Source: Whitmania pigra
Taxonomy: Eukaryota; Annelida; Clitellata; Hirudinida; Haemopidae
DNA: 64,000 nt
NCBI GenBank assembly: GCA_021613335.1
Contig: JAJTWR010000323.1
Coordinates: 663,501 to 727,500 of the forward strand
Direction of reading: 5' to 3'
Shown: positions 13,281 through 28,700 of the stretch, one piece after another
How positions within the stretch are numbered: the stretch's first letter is position 1
Layout of the letters: each line of letters starts with the position of its first letter
Made by a program: the position numbers and the translations under genes
Notes under the pieces: model-generated
The model's input: only the letters and a program-made list of their open reading frames with translations
What the model was told of the DNA's origin: nothing
Databases searched by the model: none

Positions 13281-13397
13281 CGTAGAGCCGAAACTAATAT
13301 TGAAAATGTACAAGAACAACTTTAATGTAACAGTATTTATTCGCTTGAAAAGGGCCCTAATTGAGCTGGCAATCAGAGACAGATTGTCATTGGTCAA

Positions 13398-15228
13398 TTG
13401 ACATCAATTCAAATAATTACCCAGCATAAGAAGAGAGTGAAGTTTATCGCGAGGAAGGTATCTTTTAAAACTTTTTAAAAACTGTGATGTTTTTTTTGTA
13501 CAAATATCGAATAACGTTTTGGTCTTAAAATGATAGGAAATTCTTAAAAAACGAGCCGATTCTTCAAATCTGAATATTCTTAAATTTTTATATTTAATAA
13601 TAGTCTGAAAAATCCCATATATTCAAAAGAAAAATTTCTAATTCATAAAACTGTTTTATTCAAAAAAGGACTTTCTTGCATTCCTTTCGAATGCATTTCA
13701 TTCATTTTTTATCTTATTGGCTTTGACGGCAATTTATAGTTGTTCAAATCTGTACATAAATAATCAAGATATACTATCTAGGGATACATATGAGTTGAAT
13801 ATCAACGATCATTTCATAATTTAATTAGGTCGAGTTTTTCCCGCTGACCAGCAAAATAAAAAATTAATTCTCTAATCTTGTATTGATGCTCTGCGTAGGA
13901 GCGTCCATTTTATCTTTTCCTTTTTACTGCACCAACTAGAGCGAATGGTCAAGGCGTTCATCCATACGGGAACGTAACCTCACAAAACAGCCATCACAAG
14001 GATATCTCTGAATACATGATATCGAATAATAATGTATGTCTTCACAGATGCATTATGAAGGATGAATGTTCAAACGATGTCGAAAGAACACGTCTCGTCT
14101 AGGATCTCTAGCACAATTAGAGACTTATCATTGAAGCAATCAGATATTGCGGAGGACATTTTTGCCATTGGACAACCGATTTAATAAATAAATAGATAAA
14201 TACAATAAAGCGCAGAAAGCAAATGCGACGTTTAACCGCAACTTAAGGAAATGAAATTATTCGGAGCGTGTTGATGGCCAAGACCATAATTAAGAGAATT
14301 TGGAACATAGTTTGATATAATACAGTCGTCAATAAATCTTTTCATTAAATTTTGGTTTAAACTCTCAAAACACGAAAGCAGATAAAATTTAAAGTATCCA
14401 GAAGTTCACCACAAAAATTTATTATCCCGCCAAATGTCCGTGAGCACGAAACTACGCTTTTTGCGAAACTTTGATTAATGATCGTAATGAATTGCTGAGG
14501 TCGTATCATTTTAATTATCTCACTATGGTTCGTTTATTACTCTGCAGTTGAATTTGTCATAATAATAATAACCACCATCATCATCATCATCAACATCATC
14601 ACCATCATCATCATCACCATTATCATCCCGCCAAATGACGTCCACGGTCATTTGTCATACTAAGTTAAGGAAAGATTTATTCGCAAAGAAATGTTCATCC
14701 TGTCGAGGATTTGCCTCTTCTTCAGCCCTTCTTTATCTGTGTACTTTTTCAAAGGAATCATTTTAGTTTCTTTTTATTTGCTTTATTTTAGAAGTAAAAT
14801 TAGAAATTATTTCTTAATAAACTTTGCTTAACTTCCGCACACTGAGTTAGTGAATGAGGAATTGTAAAGAATTTACTCAAAGCTACATGTCTGCGATTTT
14901 GACTGCTAGTAAAAATTGTTTTTATTTTCAATGAAATACTTTAATACTTTTGTTTGTATTTATTGACATAAGTTTTAAAAGTATAATTAAACATTATCAT
15001 TAAATATTTCACTACACTCCCATGTTGTTGATGGTTACCGCGTCGATTACCGAGTTCAATGTTTACGAGTGTTTGATTGCGATAAAATCACATACGAAGA
15101 TATGTCAGTATGATGAATGACGAGAAGGAACATCATTTGCATCAGTTATTTGTAAAGCTTGGTTAGAGTTGTTCAGCTCTTAAAACTGATGATGAAGCAT
15201 CCACATATCAATAATACATACGTTCAAT
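13398..15228. other. Head-to-head intergenic region, protease / rotatin
   Basis: About 1.8 kb between two divergently transcribed genes, so it should hold both promoters. A CAT/CAC trinucleotide block lies at about 14569-14625. No coding signal or recognisable core promoter element could be assigned. Confidence 0.5.
14569..14625. repeat. (CAT/CAC)n trinucleotide repeat
   Basis: About 57 bp of CAT and CAC triplets between the protease and rotatin genes. Confidence 0.85.
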
Positions 15229-18200
15229 ATGTTCAATAACACAAATAACTATTTATCAGGACACGAATTAGAGCAAATAAGGCAACGAGCATTATCAAAT
15301 CTGATAGCGAAACTTGATAATGGTTTGATCTCATTAGAGGAACTTGCAAATGAAAAGTATTTGCATGTTAGACTTCTTGAATGGTTCAACTTTCCCTCAT
15401 GGCCACTTTCAAAAGAGGTTTTGATGCTGATCAAAAGACTAATCCAAGTAATCAAAGTTTTATCGCAATGAATCCATTCTATGAATATTATTGTTTTTGT
15501 ATTTTTGTAGTACCAGATAGCCCTAGAGTCTTTTGTTGAGCTAAATGCAATTCAGTTTCTCACACAATTGAAAGTCCATTTGGATGAAGAGATGCAGTCT
15601 TTACTCGAAGAAATTTTAATTTCTTTAAAAAGTGTCTCAAATGTTCAGACTTGCTATCAACAAGGATGTGTATTTTACTCGAAATCTGGGAGAAGAGAAC
15701 TTTCAGGTTTGCAGTTAAAGTTGATTTTGCATAACAATTCATGACCAGGAAATAGTAAATAAATGATTAAATATTAATTAATTAATTATTGTCAGTCATT
15801 TGCATTTGCAGACGAGGTTTCGACATCACCGGACTTCACGTTTGATTCTTATGCTTCGAGGAAACAAAACACATATCAAAATATTTCATTCAATGGCAAC
15901 AACGGTAATACATATTAATCGTTTAAACTTTGAAGACTTAAACTTATTTTCTCTAAATTTTTAATAAATTGCCTTTTATCAAGTTGAATGTTCTCGTCAC
16001 TGTTTCAACAATTCTTACTTTCCTTGGGTGAGTCTTACAGCTGAAGATAAATTTGTTCTCGATTCATCTGTCGAGTGAGTTTCATTTTGAAGTGTTACTT
16101 TCACTTTGAATTAATAGTATTGACAATGTTAAACAACAAACTTATTTTGCATTTTGAAAATTTAAAAGTTGTTTTAAAGCAACATTCACGAATATTTAGA
16201 TGGCTCTCGTCTGCAAACGTGGACTCGTGCAACGTGTTCATTGCGGACGTTCTTTTACATGACTTCCCAGCAGAGGTTTTCCTTCAAAGGCCACAAGTTA
16301 TCAAGGTACATTTTAAAATTTATAAAAGTACAGTTAATAAATTATCAAGGTACACTTTGTAAATTTATAAACGTACAGTTAACAAGTTATCAAGGTACAT
16401 TTTAAAATTTATAAACGTACAGTTAATAAGTTACCAAGGTACACTTTGTAAATTGTCAAGGCAAAATTCACACAGCAAGGTAGAATATTAACATACAAAC
16501 ACAAAATGACATTTTTAGTGTGTTGTATTCATCCTTGTTTCACATAAATGGTCAACAATAACTTCTGATACTGTGATAAAGCAAATGTAAATCTGGTACT
16601 ATGTAAATGTGGTACTATGTAAATGTGGTATTATATAAATGTGATACTACGTAAATGTGGTATTATGTAAATGTGATACTATGTAACTGTAGTACTATGT
16701 AAAAATGGCACTGGTGAACTTAACTGAACTTTCAATGCAATAATAAAGTAATTAATCAGTAAATTAATTCAGTCTAATTAAATCTGGAAACATTTGCAGT
16801 ACTACAAATTATCAAGGTACATTTTTAAAATTGTAAACATACAGTTAATAAATTATCAAGGTACACTGAACATGGCAGTACTTGAAGTACTTAAATGAAC
16901 TTTTAACTGCAGGCGTTGATGGAGATGATTTCCTCCAAGGATGCAACTTTGCTCGACGAATGGGAGACGAGGATGCTCCTCGAATCAGTTTCGACTCTTT
17001 CCTCGTTCTGCGACGTTCTCTCCTCGAGGATTCAATTTCATGCCGACTTGGATTTCTCCACAGGTCAGAAGCTTTGGAAGTTATCGACTTATTGGATCGA
17101 TTAATAGGGGATTTTAATAGCAGATTAATAACGTGTTACTAATTAATTATGATGAATAATTAAATAATAATAGTTGTTCATTTATTTCTAATTGGAATTA
17201 ATTTTAATTAGAAGCTAACAACTTATTTATAATTGAATTAATTAATAGAACTTAATAACTTAGCAATAATTTTATTAACTTATTTCGTCAAGGCACGCGA
17301 AGGATGCACGACAACGACGAAGACCTCTTTCCCCTGCTACGTCCGATGCGCGAGGAAGGCGATCGACTCGACGAGTCGGAATGGCGTCATCCCCTCGAGG
17401 AGCAGTGGAACGTTCAAGAATTTTGTTTGAATGCGATGGAGAGAGCGATTCCCCTCTTGAGTGGACTGGACATGATGATCTACTCGAAATGTTTGAGACT
17501 CGTGTCCTCTGTTGCGACACTCTTGAAACGATCTGTCGACAAACGTAACTTGTGGCAGCATCGGGATCATCACGACAACTTCGTGAGTTGTCAGAGTGTA
17601 GTAAATGCAATTGTAATGCCTGGCAATTTTTGTTTGTTTTATTTTTTATTTATTTTATTTTATTTTTTTTATTGCACAATTTTTTGGTCAAACCACAAAA
17701 TTCCGTCGAAAACTTGCTACCTTCCAATGATCTTTCGTGAACTTAATTTTTGAGCGGATTCATACTAATTTCAGAAACAAAGAATTTTATCAATTTTGAA
17801 AAACTTCTCAACAATTACGGTCTCCCAGCATCGTACGAAGAGCGGCAGATTGGCAGTTTGCGAGGTGACGAGAAGGCAGACGTTCTTCGTGGGACTTGCA
17901 GACGCCTTCGTTCGACTCGTCGATGACCTCGTCGACCTCAAGGAGGTAGTGTAACTTTTGCTTCGTTTGTTTAAACTTATATTTGTTTTACGAACAAACA
18001 AGAACATATGATTCATGTTTTATTACTTGCAATTTTGAAGGAATCTTGTTATTATTGGTATTATTATTATTATTGTTATTATTATTATTACTATTATTAT
18101 TTTCCAGGCACCTGTTAATTTCCAGCAGGACTGCTTCTCCTGCTTTGAAATGATGCAGCAGGAAGTCTTCCTCGAGCTCGGTTTTCCCGGTCTGCGCGAG

Positions 18201-19684
18201 CGAATCGAATCTCTGCTTTCAACGACCAATCACGTTCCTTCTTACGAATCGATTCAGTCGAACGAAGTTACAAAGTCTCTCAGATGTTGCTGTAGATTTC
18301 TGAACGCTTCGTTGAAGGACGAGGTGGTCTTAAAAGTTAATTAACATAATTTATTGTGTTTCAGTAAAAATATTCAAAGTAATTTACATAATTTGTTGTG
18401 TTTCAGTAAAATTATTAATAAATATTTATTACTTCAGCTTAGCAGATGCTCTTAGGCGCTTCTAATTCATTACATTGCTTTAGGCTCACTTATTGTCCAC
18501 GATTTATTGGTTAACATTTATTTTGTTACTTGATAATTAAATCAATGAATTTATTATTTTACAGAAACAAATTGGAGACCCAAGTGAATTAATAAATTTA
18601 GCAGAGCAAGGATTCATGAGCATCCGTGAACACAGGAGTGTGGATTTCATCGAATGCTCGATCAAACTGATCATTAAAGTGTTTGTTTCGCATTTTGCCG
18701 TTACTTCATGTTATTTTCTGCGATTCGGCTTGAATTAGTTCTGCGTTATCAACTTTTTTTGTTATGCACGTTGCATTGTATGTTGATGTAAATGATTGTA
18801 TTAAGGATGTTAATAAGATTGAATGTTATTGAATTTTCAATTTATTGACATATATTGATTATACCGACAGATGTTCCAACGTGGAAAGCAGCGGTTCGGA
18901 CGTCGAAAGATGTCGCCGGTTGCTGCTGCTACTTCTCGCTTGTTCGGATGTCGCTTTGCAGAGCGAGGTTTACAAGATCCTTCAGAGAATAATCAAAGTT
19001 GGTTTAGTGCTCAGAATGTTACAAGCCTCATTAATAATTAATTAATATTCCTTAGAGAATGAGTATTCGATTAATAGCTTCATTAATGATTAATTAGTGT
19101 TCTTTACTCGATGAGTTTTCGACCGTATTAATCGTGATGCTGTACGTTTTAATACCCGCTCGATTGTATTCCTTAGCTCGTTAATGCGAGCTACGATTGA
19201 TTTTTGATTGAATTTTCTTCGCAGGGGACATTAAACATCGAAAAGTTTGCAACTGTGAAGTCCGATCTGAAGTCGGATTTGTCTGTTTTGGATTGCTTGC
19301 TGGATGTGAGGATCTTCTATGAAATCATCGCTTTCGGGTTTTCCAACCTGGAATTGAAGGTTAGTGTTACTTATTATTAGGTTACTATTACTTATTATTT
19401 TGTTACTATTACTTATTATTATGTTACTATTACTTATTGCTAGGTTAATAACCTATTATTATTAGGCGAGCATTGCTTATTGATTTAATATCCAGCAAAC
19501 TTAATGATTAATCAATATAAGGTCTAAAATATTTAACGATTAATTGATTTAAGATCCAGGAGACGTCAAAGGATGTCCTGCTTCATCTGCTGCAGAGCAA
19601 AATCCTCCTCGCCGAGATGACTTGGAACAAACTCATGACTTGTCTTCAGCCACTCGCTCCACTGCTTCATGTGAGATGAGTTTG

Positions 19685-19780
<96 letters not shown>

Positions 19781-22700
19781 GTTGGGGTGGTGATGATGAT
19801 GACTTAACAACAATGATTAACCGTTTGGATCTGCTAATCGTCGATTGTTTAATTTTTCCAGAGTTACGGTGACGAGTCATCGCTCGTAGGAAAGTTTATT
19901 TTGGGAATGTTCGGCGATTCGTCCGTCGTCAACGTGGGCGGAGTCCTCGGGAAGGAATTGGAAAATGTTAAAGGAAGTCTGAGGATCATGTTCCACAAGG
20001 ACCCTAGGTATTGATTTATGGTTTATTAATGATACAATTACTTAATTATGTAATTATACATTATGAATAACATTTGCACTTTACTAATTATGCATTTTGA
20101 GCAACATTTACATTTTACTAATTGCACATTATATAACTAAATAATTATGAATTATACATTATTAACAATATTCAAATAATTTCTTGAATCATTTGAAGAC
20201 TCAGAAAAATTGGATTGAGTTCTATGATACGGAGTTTGATGTGCGAGGAAAACAGTTCGAAGAAGTTGCCTCAATTGTCCTCTCCCGACATTTGCCAACA
20301 AAACGACATTTTCCTGCTGACTTTCAACTTCGGGGAGAGATGGAATTACTACAATTACAACATTTACAAAGTAATAATTTACTGTCCATCATAGTAATAA
20401 ATTGGATGTACTTAATTTAGTTTGTGGTTATATTATAACATTTACAAGGTATGCCCTAAGCTCGTTTAGCATCTTGTGATGGAAATAGGGCTTCTGATTG
20501 GTTTGCACAATGTCAATTTATTTTATTATTATAAATGACCTTATTGTATAGTTAGAAGATGAACCATCGACTTATATTACTTAAAAGAGTTAAATTGAAT
20601 AAATTTTGAACTCATTTTAAGGAATCTGATTTGAAAAAAGCGATGAAAAACTTTGCAACGCTCGATAAAGAAGCAAAAATATCGTCTTCTTCTCAAATAT
20701 CTACAATCTTGTGTGGTGAGGATGATTGAGTGTTTGAATAAGAATGCTTGGAAACAATGAACAATAAATTAATAATTATCATTATTATTATTAATATTAG
20801 TATCATCATTTTTGTTATCACAATCATCATTGTCATCCTTTTGGTTGGTTGCTAAGGATAGCTGCAATATGGTGCAGGAGCTAAATGTTCATAATTATCT
20901 GCTGCTATTTACAAAAACTGTAAAAAATGATTTAGCAGAATTGAAATGTTATTAGTAATATTTAATTAATTTGAACGGGGCTAATTTTACTTATAAGATC
21001 CTTCCCTTCACAAAACCTTCGTTTCCTGCAACGGACTCGATTTGATTCTCAACGAACTTCGAGAAGGACTTCTGCAGCAGAAGAACCTGGTTGACAAATT
21101 ATTTTTAATTGTTATCGTTGTGTGATTATGAATTGTGCAATTGGTAGTATTTATTTATTTGTAGATGTCATAGTTCTGAGTCAGAATTAATAAAATTAAT
21201 TATGGAATGATATTATGTTTTGATTAAAAAATGTCATTATTAATATATTTATTTTCATGATTTTCACTTTGTATGTGACTTTGTGAATTTAAGTGATAAT
21301 TCATGAATTCATAACCTTAAAATAAATGGTGATGATATTAACTGTAAATTTAAATATTTCTTTCAACTTTTGATGTTTTATTTCAGGAAGTTCAACTTAT
21401 TTCGAACCTTTTAAAATGCCTCCTCAGTGTCATCGTGCTTAACTCCGATGCGTGCGAGAGATTGAGTCGAGATGTGTCTTTGTACTTGGTACTCCTCAGA
21501 TGTGAGTTTCCTCCACGATTTTAATGTGTGCAAAAGATTTTAATTAATAATTTAAGTGACAATTGTCCATTTATTTTGTAAATTGTTGATTACATTTTAC
21601 TAAGACATTAATTCTATAATATTATTAAGCTATTTGGAATGCATGTAATGTGATAATGTGTTGTAATGTGACTTTTGTTTATTTGGCACTGGTTGAATTT
21701 TGATACTTATTTTGTTAGATTTATGAAATTCTATATTTTATTTCACAGAACTTTTGTAACAACATAACAAAAGTAATGCTTAATTAAACAATATCATTAC
21801 AATTTGATATTGTCATTCAAATCTGTCGAACAATTTCATGCGATTAGATGCGATTCTTTTTTCAACTCGAAATATGGCCGAGCCTCAGGTGGATGTCACG
21901 GTGATTATCTTTCTTCTGCTATTCCAGCATTCCGCACGACTCATCGTTTCGTGGTAAATGTTTTTTTTTTATAATAATTTCATAATTTTTATAATGCATC
22001 TTCATCGACATGAATTCATTATCAAATTTAATAATTTATTGATAACATTTTTTCACAATAATAATATAATATATCCTTAATATATACACCGTAATGCATA
22101 TATAATATTTTTCTCACGATGTCACTGAATTGCTGCAATTGTATTATTATATTGTGTTATTACAATCAGTATTACTAGTGTCTGAGGTAACATTATTTCT
22201 ATTAAAGGCACAACAATGAGCCACCATTTCTCGATGAATCCACAATAAGAATCCCTGCAACGATATCATCCAGGTTTATTTGTTTATTTTGTTTTAGATG
22301 GCGTTTGATAATATTATGTTCAAATGATGGCACTAATGCAAGGTGAAAAGTCATTCAATAGATGGCATTTAATACTTAATGTAAATTGGAAAGAGTGCAA
22401 TGAATAAAGTTCACTCAATAGATGGCGCTCGATAGTTATTTTATGTTCGAAAGATGGCACTAACAAATGTCAGGTTAGAATTTAATCAATCGGTAGATGG
22501 AACTTCATAATTATTTTGTGTTCAAAAGGTGGCGCTTATTACAATATTAAAATTCAGTCACTCGATAGATGGCGGTCAATAATTACTTTATGTTCGAAAG
22601 ATGGCGCCAACACATTTAGGATCAGGATTTAATCATTCGATAGATGGCAGTTCATAATTATTTTATATTCGATAGATGGCTCTAGCAAATACATTATTAA

Positions 22701-25700
22701 AACTCAAGCATTCGGTAGGTGGCTATGGGATTTGTTTTTTTTTATCCGGTAGATGGCGTTTAGCAATTATTTTATGGGCGAAAGATGTCACTAACAAATA
22801 GGAAGTAAGATTCATTCGATAGATGGCCTGTTGATGTTTATTTATTACTCGAAAGATGGCGTAAATAAATACAAAAAAGCGCTATCATTCGATAGTTGGT
22901 GCTGAATAATTACTTTTTATTCGAAAGATGTCACTAAAATACTAAGTAAAATTCATTTATTGAATATATGTCGTTTGATAATTATTTTATGTTCGAAAGA
23001 TGGAGCAACTAAGTGAAAATAAAATTCATGTCATCATCCTCAATAATTCAAATTAAAATGATTGTTAATAAAACTTGTTTTGAATTTTGATTTAATTTTA
23101 TTCGAAGATATTGCATACCTTTTGAAAACCATGGCAACTACTGTGAATCTTCTCCGTGGGCAACAACCATTTTCAGTGAATCTTCAAAATATGATGAAAA
23201 AACTGATAGAAAGATGAGCGAAAGGATGAGGGTTGTTTGGAACGTTGAGTTGTGTGATGGCGACGCGATAAAGGCTTGCTTAGGAGGCGATGATGGAATC
23301 AAGAAAATGAGGTTTGATTTATTTAATTAATTCAGGTTTAATGCTTTGTCAAGATAACCAATACAGACTCTATAGAACTTAAACCTGAATGTGAAACCAC
23401 TTCATCTCAGGTTCAATACGTCCCTCAACATGTCAGACGATGACAAGGAATTGTTGCATGCCACTGTTCCCTCGTGTGGCACCTCGTTTGCCTTTTCGGA
23501 GCTCGAAAGCGCTCAGTCGCATTTTGCGGCCTCGCGGGCCATCCTCCGAATCTCAACTTTTCTCTCTTTCCAAGAAGAGGGCGATTGTCTTCTTCCCATT
23601 GGATGGACGAAGGTCTTGGAGAAGTGAGATTTCGTTAAAGAATTTGTTTGAGATTTTGTTAAATTTTACATTTTGAAATTAATATTTTCAAAAGTTGAAA
23701 AAAAATTGATTTATAGTTTATTATTAATAAAAAATTACAATTCTTTATTGTAATAATTAATATGCAATCCTGCATTGTTCAGATTCATCTCTGTGGCTCC
23801 GTCATCACCTTCAGACTTTCTTTTCCTCAAAGATGTCATTGCACTGTTGAAACTAATTGCAATCAAATCATCATCATCATCAACAAATAATAAGAAATCA
23901 AAAACAACCGTGTCAACCCACAACTGGATGGTTCAGTGCCTTCTCAACGAAGCAGTTCTCGGCGCCTTTTCGAGTTCCCACGAAGAAGATCAAATCAGGA
24001 GGTTTGTTACGTTTAATTTAATCTCGTTGCATCATTTAGCTGTAAATTATTGTAAAATATTGTATATATTGTATTGTATACAATTTGAAATAATTTTTTT
24101 TTTTTTTTTACATTTTACTGCACCCACATTACAGGGGCCTCCCAAGAAAGATCCTACAACTGATGAGTCATATCCTTGCTTCTCGTTCTGACGATGTTGA
24201 CAATTTAAAACACGATGATGGACTGAAGAGATTGTTGGATGTGATTCTCCTTCGAATGTCCGAGGTGGAGGCCAGGAACTCCTGGCAACTCTCGTTTCTC
24301 CGGAATCTTCTGATGGTTCTCGGTCACATAACAGCCAGGTGATCGACGTTTGATTTGAAATAATTTAAATTCATGTATTATTTTATTTATTAATTAATTG
24401 TTTTAATATTTAGTGATAGTTATGTTTTATCAGTTAGTTCGTTCGTTAGTTAGAGATGTTGTTCGCGAAGTCAAGTTAAAGTTAAAGTTAATCTTAAAAA
24501 TATTTGTTCGTTTTTTTTATGAGTGATGTTTATTCCGTAAGGTCTGGTTGGAGCACCTGCGATGCGAATTTGTGCGACAAAGTTTTACAACTCCTTCTGA
24601 AGGTGCTTGAAATATTAATTAACATAAATTATTTTGTCACTTAATATTAATATAATAATCTTTGATATCAATACAATAGTAATAATAATTTTATAATTAT
24701 TCGTAGTGATCGTACTTACTAAACGGTACAGAATTCTATTTCATAAAGTCCATGAAAGTAGCTGTGAAAATCAGTTCTAAACCGCTTAACCAAATCAACA
24801 TTTCCATCCCCGTGCAGACGTGCGTGTTTTTCCACGAGGGACGTTCGGGCGTCGGTCGTTCGTACGTCGGGAAAGGGATTACAAGGCTCGCAGCCCTCTG
24901 TCTCAATCATTTGGCGTTCGAAATGGCAAACAATCACTATAGCGAGGTTGTTGTTGTTGTTGCTTCTGTTGGCGTTGTTGTGATTTTTAAGTGGTATTTA
25001 AAGATGGAAATGCAATAGTTGGAAATTGTTTGAGATTGCGATGCTTTTTTTTTACAATTTAGGAATGGGCTGAGCGATGGCTTCACCCGATGTCGTCGTC
25101 GTCTGATTGCGCCGACTCGGGATTAGAATGGCTGTTTACGCTCATCACTTATAGGGATGTCGAGGCAAGTCTTACTGATGTTAATTTGTTTTTTAATAAT
25201 TTACTTAATCATTAATTAGCATGTTCAAACATTTTGTACCAACATTTAAGAATTTATAACCTACCAGTTATTAATAATATTATTAGCAGTAATGTTAATA
25301 ATACCAAATTAACAATGAATGAATGAATTAATTAATTAATCACGACATCGCTCAGGTTTGCGTCTCCGGGTTGTCCGTGGCAACAACGTTGTCGTTGTCG
25401 GAGGCAGGTTGGAGGATGTTGATAAAACACACCTCGTCGAGCAACTTTCAGAACATCTGGGATGCTGCTCTTCATCTCCTCATCGATGAAAACGAATATC
25501 ACTTCGTTCGCAAGCAGGTAACGTCCGTGCAACGTCTTGACGGAGCATTTAATTAGCTTATTATTATTATTATTATTTATTATTATCATTATTGATATTA
25601 TGATGACATCAATGATTAAGCAGGCTACAAGTCTGGTCCTGAATCTGATGACTCATCTCACAAACAACAACGACGACGACAGCAACGAATCTTGTCAACT

Positions 25701-28700
25701 GCAAAGTCTCTTCGTCCACGACAGGGAAAATAATGTTAGTTGAGAAGTTTTAAAATCAATAAATTTAAGTCATATTGATTCGTTTATTTATTAATAAATT
25801 TATTAATTTATTTATTTATTTACGCTTTTCCAGGTGAAGTTGGTAGGGTTGCCCTGTTTGACGTACCTGTTGAGAGAAACAAAGTTCTACGAAATGTTCG
25901 CTTCGATGTTGAACTCGTTCACTTTCGGTGCCGAACTCCATGTTAAAGGCGAGTTTTAATTTTGCTTGTTCAAATGGATTTTAACGTTTTGGTTGTTTGT
26001 GAATTTAGGTTGGATAAGTATTCTCTGAATGTTATTTAATGCTTATTTTTTTGTTATTTAATTGGTTAGATTGAGTTGCTAATTAATTCATTTTGTGTTA
26101 ATTACTTTTAATTAATTAAATTTGCAAGTTTACAAGAGTGATGAGTGTAAATAATGATTGTGTAAATAAAGTATTTAAAATGCACTTAGCAACCCAAATG
26201 GACGACAGGAAGACAAGCAACAATAGGAACAACAACTCGTTAATTTCTGACATCACTGAAGATGTCGAGACAATTAGAGGTTCGTAATTTCTGTATTTAT
26301 TTGCATTTCAATTAAAATTATTCAACAAAGTTGACGATATGTTCATTTGTTACCTAAAGTGCCACATATATTTAAAGTCAATGATGTTAATGTTTAATTG
26401 ATGAATCAATGATGTTAATGATTAATTAATATTCATGATAGGAGGAGTCATAAATCAACCAAGGACCTCCCCCATTCTGCTTGCATCTCTTTTTGATCTC
26501 CTGCACAATATGCTCATCATGGTACCATCCGATACCGTGCGTGATTTGCACCGACATCAACTCATCAAACATATCTTGAGGTAATTTATTATAATTTAAT
26601 GTTGATTATAATCATACTAAACCTGCATTTGTTTATAATTAACCTTCTATTGGTCTAAATGAAGAAGCTTCTTTGAAGGAATAAATTTTAACTTAATTAA
26701 TAATAAATGATCATAAAAATAAATATTAAGTGGATATTAATTAAACATTAAGTAAATATTCAATGAATATTAATCAAACGTTAAACAGAATCTTCAGCTC
26801 GTCCCTTTCCACTGTCCACCAAAACCCGACGGTCCTTCGTTCGGAATCGAAGTTCTTCGTCGCCGATCTTTTGCAATTCCTTTCGAGTCTCGTCGACTTT
26901 TTGTGCCTCGCGTCGAACGTCGACGAAGCGACCTTCGCAGGTGAAGTACTGAAGGATGTCGTCTTCTTGAAGCATCTACCATTGTCCTATGCCTTCCTCA
27001 AAGCTTCTGCAGGTGATGATTATAACGATTGTGGTGATGAAATTGATGATGAGGATGATGATGATGGTGACTGTGATAATGATGATTATGAGTATGACAT
27101 TGGTAATCAAAGTGAGATTTTCCCAAGACATTTGACTTTCATTTGTCGTTAAGCTTCGTTTTGTCGTCTGCAGACGACGACATGAAGTCGAAATCAGCGA
27201 AGTTGATGAACTCTTGTTTCAATCTGCTCATCATTCTGCTCAACTCGAACGTCGACAATTCTTTTCACGTCCTCGCGAAAGTGTGCGACGAGAGGTGGTC
27301 GCTTCTGAAAGGTCGGAAAACAAAATTTTAATTAATTAATTAACCAACTAACTAATTATTTTAATATTTTTAAAATTCATTAATTTAATTCAATGACGAG
27401 ATATTGATGAATGTAGTCTTTCATTTTCTAATTTTTTAAATTCTATTTTTCACAGAAGCACTATTGCATATATTTTCGGATGCCGGTATTTTTGGCTCGG
27501 ACGTGTGGTTCTCGGGCGTCCAATTCTTGACCTCATTTGCGAACAGAGAATCTTTATTGGCCCAGACGAATCGATCATCCGATTATGTTGCGAACAGTTT
27601 AATTTTTAACAAGCACTTGAACCAATCAGGTTTTTTGCCTTTGTCTTTAGCAAATATTTATCCATTATCGTTATCGTGTTATCGGATTAATTATTTTATT
27701 TAACTCCAATTTTAGTTCCAATTTACCCTTTCCATTAGCCATTCTAAGATGATGATGATGATGATGACGTCCTTCAATTTGTTTACATTTATTAGAGTTG
27801 AATTTGTGAAATACTTAGAATCGCCTCCGTCGTTTCAGATGAAAAAGACGCTCGCGAGTTCGTCGAGTCGATGGTCGGAATGGTCAAGTCGTTCGATTTT
27901 AAATCCTCGGAACTTCTTCAGCACAAAATGCTGATCCTCGACGCTTTCAAAGCACTGTCAAGCATCAGTTCGACCTTCAGGATGAGGGCATTTAGGGGTT
28001 TGTAATGATTTTTACTGTCTCGAGTTGTTATTATGACAATTATATTTAAGTTGTAATTATTATTATTATTACTAGTTATTATTATCGTTGTTGTTATTTA
28101 TTATTATTATTATTAACTATAATTGCAAAGAATCATTTTTGCAGCTGGAATTCTCAATATCTTCATGGACGACCTGCAAAGGACGTCGTTGACTCTGAGC
28201 ACGGATTTTGATTCGCTCTCAGAGAAAAAAGTAGAGAAGATTGGCCACAAAAAAGTGATTATAACTTTGTTTTTTTGCGCATTGATGCGGCTAATGAATA
28301 TTCAGTGAAATGCTCATTAATATTTGCAGGCAAAAACAGCATTAAAAGAAGTTCAAAAGACAATTGAAGCCTTGCAGAGCTTGATGATGCAAATCCCAGA
28401 AGCTAAGGTGCTCACTGTTTCTGCAATTCTAATTTATAATTATATAATTATATAATTCTATAATTTTTTGTAAAAATATGTTTTACTGACGAGATGAGTT
28501 ACCACGCTTGCATTAGCACTTTTGTGATTGTCATCTTATTTATGGATAGGTAGGTACGAATAACATGCAGTGATTGTTCACAAGAGAGCAGACTCAAGCT
28601 GGATTGCGATAGTCGCACGCAAGATCACAGCAACCCTCATAGCTAATTTGCATTTTATTATGACAATGTGACTCATTTACATATTCAGATGGCAGCCTGC

